From Chloroflexota bacterium (GTDB lineage: Bacteria > Chloroflexota > Anaerolineae > Anaerolineales > Villigracilaceae): a stretch of 44,039 bases of DNA. Below, piece after piece: positions 42,023 through 44,039 of this stretch. The notes beneath the pieces were generated by a model, which worked only from the letters and a program-made list of their open reading frames with translations, ran no database searches and was not told where the DNA came from. The stretch is from positions 1-44,039 of the forward strand of contig JACRBJ010000034.1 of NCBI GenBank assembly GCA_016234555.1. The letters are read 5' to 3'. Both the position numbers and the translations under genes were made by a program. Position 1 is the stretch's first letter, and the number at the start of each line of letters is the position of its first letter.

Positions 42023-43234
42023 ATGCTCACTGGCGATCAGGAAAAGGTACGGAAGGTAAACAGGTCTCTTGTTCTAAATACACTTCGCCTTCACGCGCCG
42101 GTATCGCGGGCGCAGGTAGCCGATATAACGGGCTTGACCAGGGGGACGGTTTCCAATATTGTCACTGATCTGATTGCAGACGGGTTGGTTTTCGAGGATA
42201 AATTGGGGGACTCAAGGATCGGACGCCCCTCGATACTTTTGGGTCTAAGACCCGATGGCGGCGCTGTGATTGGGGTTGAAATTGGCGTGGATTTCGTCTC
42301 GGTACTTCTTACCAATTTTGTAGCAGGAACCTTATGGGAAACCAGGGCGCAAACTTCCCCTTCACAGTCCCAAACTGAAATCATCCATCAAGCTGAAACA
42401 TACATCGACCAGGCGCTTTCCGTTGCCAAAGAGAACGGACTTCGCCCTCTTGGAATAGGGGTGGGTTTGCCAGGTCTGGTCAACGCCCGCCAGGGGAATC
42501 TGATCATGGCCCCCAACCTGCGTTGGACAAACCTGCCGCTTCGACTGATTTGGAACCAGCGTTTTCACCTGCCCATTTACATCGAGAACGAAGCCAATTT
42601 GGCGGCTTTGGGCGAATACTATTTTGGCGTGGCACGGAATGTGGACAACTTTATCTCCCTGACTTCAGACATCGGTCTGGGCGGCGGCATTATGATCGAC
42701 GGAAGGCTGTTCCGTGGCGGACATGGGTATGGAGGGGAAATCGGACACATTCAACGCGATCCACAAGGAGAAGCGTGTGGTTGTGGGCGCATCGGCTGCT
42801 GGGAAACCCAGGTGGGACCCCGCGCAGTATTGCAGAGAGTCAAGAAGGAATTCCAAACCCACCACGACCAGTCCCTGCTGGATGCCTGTTCGGGCGATCT
42901 TAATAATCTCACCTTCGAAATCGTGGTTCAACTTGCCTTGAATGGAGATTTGATCTGCCGCCAGGCAATAGAAGAGGTTGCCATCAATCTGGGAGTGGGA
43001 ATTGCCGATCTGGTTAATATCTTCAACCCCGATTTGATTGTTATCGGAGGAGCGTTTATTTCAGCCAAGGATATTATGCATTCGATCATTGAAAAGACGA
43101 TCTTTTCCAACGCATTGCAACCATCCACCGATAACCTGCAAGTTAAGTTCTCCGAGCGCAGCACAGAAGCCTGTGTTTTGGGCGCTGTGGCTGTTGTATT
43201 GGATGATATATTGCGCGAAATGGTCATCAACTAA
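42023..43234 (+). CDS. ROK-family transcriptional regulator (XylR/NagC type)
   Basis: 403 residues. Residues of about 10-65 are a winged helix-turn-helix (SRAQVADITGLTRGTVSNIV, then RIGRPSILLGL). The ROK domain follows: GVGLPGLVNARQGNLIMAPN, IENEANLAALGEYYFG, GLGGGIMIDGRLFRGGHGYG and EIGHIQRDPQGEACGCGRIG. The CxCGxxGCxE zinc site (CGCGRIGCWE) is intact. It should bind a sugar and release DNA. Its target is likely the sugar ABC transporter starting at 43356, and the operator upstream suggests self-control. A weak ribosome-binding site precedes the ATG. Confidence 0.92.
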   Translation: MLTGDQEKVRKVNRSLVLNTLRLHAPVSRAQVADITGLTRGTVSNIVTDLIADGLVFEDKLGDSRIGRPSILLGLRPDGGAVIGVEIGVDFVSVLLTNFVAGTLWETRAQTSPSQSQTEIIHQAETYIDQALSVAKENGLRPLGIGVGLPGLVNARQGNLIMAPNLRWTNLPLRLIWNQRFHLPIYIENEANLAALGEYYFGVARNVDNFISLTSDIGLGGGIMIDGRLFRGGHGYGGEIGHIQRDPQGEACGCGRIGCWETQVGPRAVLQRVKKEFQTHHDQSLLDACSGDLNNLTFEIVVQLALNGDLICRQAIEEVAINLGVGIADLVNIFNPDLIVIGGAFISAKDIMHSIIEKTIFSNALQPSTDNLQVKFSERSTEACVLGAVAVVLDDILREMVIN

Positions 43235-43355
43235 CAGACATGAAGCGCAATTTATTAAATCGTTTCCCCTGGAGGTGCCGCGCAGAAATATCACAAATCG
43301 TTCCATCCATTGAAGTGTCGAGTAAATTCAACCAAATTCTAAGAAGGAGATTGAA

Positions 43356-44039
43356 ATGAAATCCAATCGTATTTTGATGACCATTTTTTCATTAATGGTT
43401 ATCGCGTCCATGCTTCTTGCTGGCTGCGGTGGTGGCCAGGAACAAGCCGCCTCCGACGGAAAGATCAAAGTTGGTCTTTCCTTCTCTGATTTCGCGACCG
43501 AACGCTGGAAGAACGAAGAAGTTTTGATGCGCGGTCTGCTCGAAGGCCTTGGTTACGAGGTCCTCTCCGCCGAAGCCAACCATGACGTCAAACTGCAGAA
43601 CGACCAGATCGATAACATGGTCAGCCAGGGCGTCAAGGGCTTGATCGTCATCGCTGAAGACGGCGACGCCGTGGTCACCTCCGTCGACAAGGCCGCCGAT
43701 GCCGGCGTGAAAGTAATCGCCTACGACCGCCTGATCAAGACCTCCAAGATCGCCGCCTACCTGTCCTTCGACAACGTCGAAGTTGGTCGCCAGCAGGCTC
43801 TCGGCGTCATGGCTGCCATCGATGCTGACAATTGGGATGTGGCTGCCAACGGCCCCGCCCGCGTTGTCCAGCTCGCTGGTTCCCCCACCGACAACAATGC
43901 CACCCTCTTCACCAAGGGTCAGACCGAAGTCCTCCAGCCCTACGTCGACAGCGGCAAGATCGAAATCGTCGCCCAGCAAGGCATTGACAACTGGGATGCC
44001 GCCAACGCCCTCAAGGTGATGGAAAACATCCTCACTGCC
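43356..44039 (+). CDS. Sugar ABC transporter substrate-binding lipoprotein, XylF-like (3' end outside window)
   Basis: 228 codons are open to the window edge. Signal peptide and lipobox LLAGCGGG (Cys24) are followed by KIKVGLSFSDFATERWKNEE and QNDQIDNMVSQGVKGLIVIA. VIAYDRLI, YLSFDNVEVGRQQA and LAGSPTDNNATLFTKGQ follow. These are the blocks of periplasmic-binding-protein family 4 (D-xylose-binding XylF and relatives). AAGAAGGAGA lies 8 nt before the ATG at 43356. Permease and ATPase genes should follow beyond the edge. Location directly after the ROK regulator supports sugar-responsive control. Ligand xylose is the best guess, not certain. Confidence 0.9.
   Translation, partial: MKSNRILMTIFSLMVIASMLLAGCGGGQEQAASDGKIKVGLSFSDFATERWKNEEVLMRGLLEGLGYEVLSAEANHDVKLQNDQIDNMVSQGVKGLIVIAEDGDAVVTSVDKAADAGVKVIAYDRLIKTSKIAAYLSFDNVEVGRQQALGVMAAIDADNWDVAANGPARVVQLAGSPTDNNATLFTKGQTEVLQPYVDSGKIEIVAQQGIDNWDAANALKVMENILTA

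Overview
The window looks like a chromosomal segment of a moderately GC-rich bacterium, most likely a Chloroflexota/Anaerolineae-type organism. That assignment is an inference from gene content: a mevalonate kinase in a bacterium, a kinase-like domain fused to a TolB-type propeller, TrmFO, a bacterial SET protein, several FtsX/MacB-type exporters, and lipoproteins followed by Pro/Thr-rich linkers. No rRNA or tRNA gene and no CRISPR array was found.

Region 1 (1-3200) is an accessory stretch, visibly more AT-rich than the rest. It begins with the 3' end of an IS5-like transposase, which truncates a HhH-containing gene. It then holds six direct copies, intact or broken, of the last codons of a type I restriction specificity gene (hsdS). 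The copies alternate with unrelated small genes: the truncated HhH gene, a decayed gamma-glutamylcyclotransferase and a DUF2971 protein. A 5' fragment of hsdR lies at the far end. The layout is a serial [hsdS tail - cargo gene] array, and this is the most unusual part of the window.

Region 2 (3200-18700) carries two secreted proteins on the minus strand: a lipoprotein and a giant tandem 5'-nucleotidase with FIMAH domains. A plus-strand run follows: trmFO, an M28 peptidase, a histidine kinase, hflX and a small membrane protein. trmFO and the M28 gene end in copies of the same palindromic repeat. Next come a 21-bp tandem repeat block, an O-acyltransferase divergent from a pseudokinase-propeller protein, and a SET-domain protein.

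Region 3 (18800-31470) has an AlkZ-like winged-helix gene divergent from the oxidative pentose phosphate operon pgl-gnd-zwf; zwf carries an in-frame amber codon at a normally conserved Trp. After it comes an export cluster: a membrane-fusion lipoprotein, then two consecutive pairs of MacB-type ATPase plus FtsX-type permease. Both ATPases are fused to a cyclic-nucleotide-binding domain, which suggests second-messenger-gated export.

Region 4 (31550-39624) is on the minus strand. A tightly packed unit (AAA+ ATPase, DHH phosphoesterase, mevalonate kinase, glycerophosphodiesterase, GH3-like protein) is followed by a ClpP-fold serine protease. Region 5 (39740-44039) has a GT2 glycosyltransferase, enolase, and a ROK-family regulator with a candidate operator in front of a sugar-binding lipoprotein (XylF-like) that runs off the window.

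Several monocistronic genes have a TANNNT box 6-8 nt before their ATG and no usable Shine-Dalgarno sequence, suggesting leaderless transcripts.
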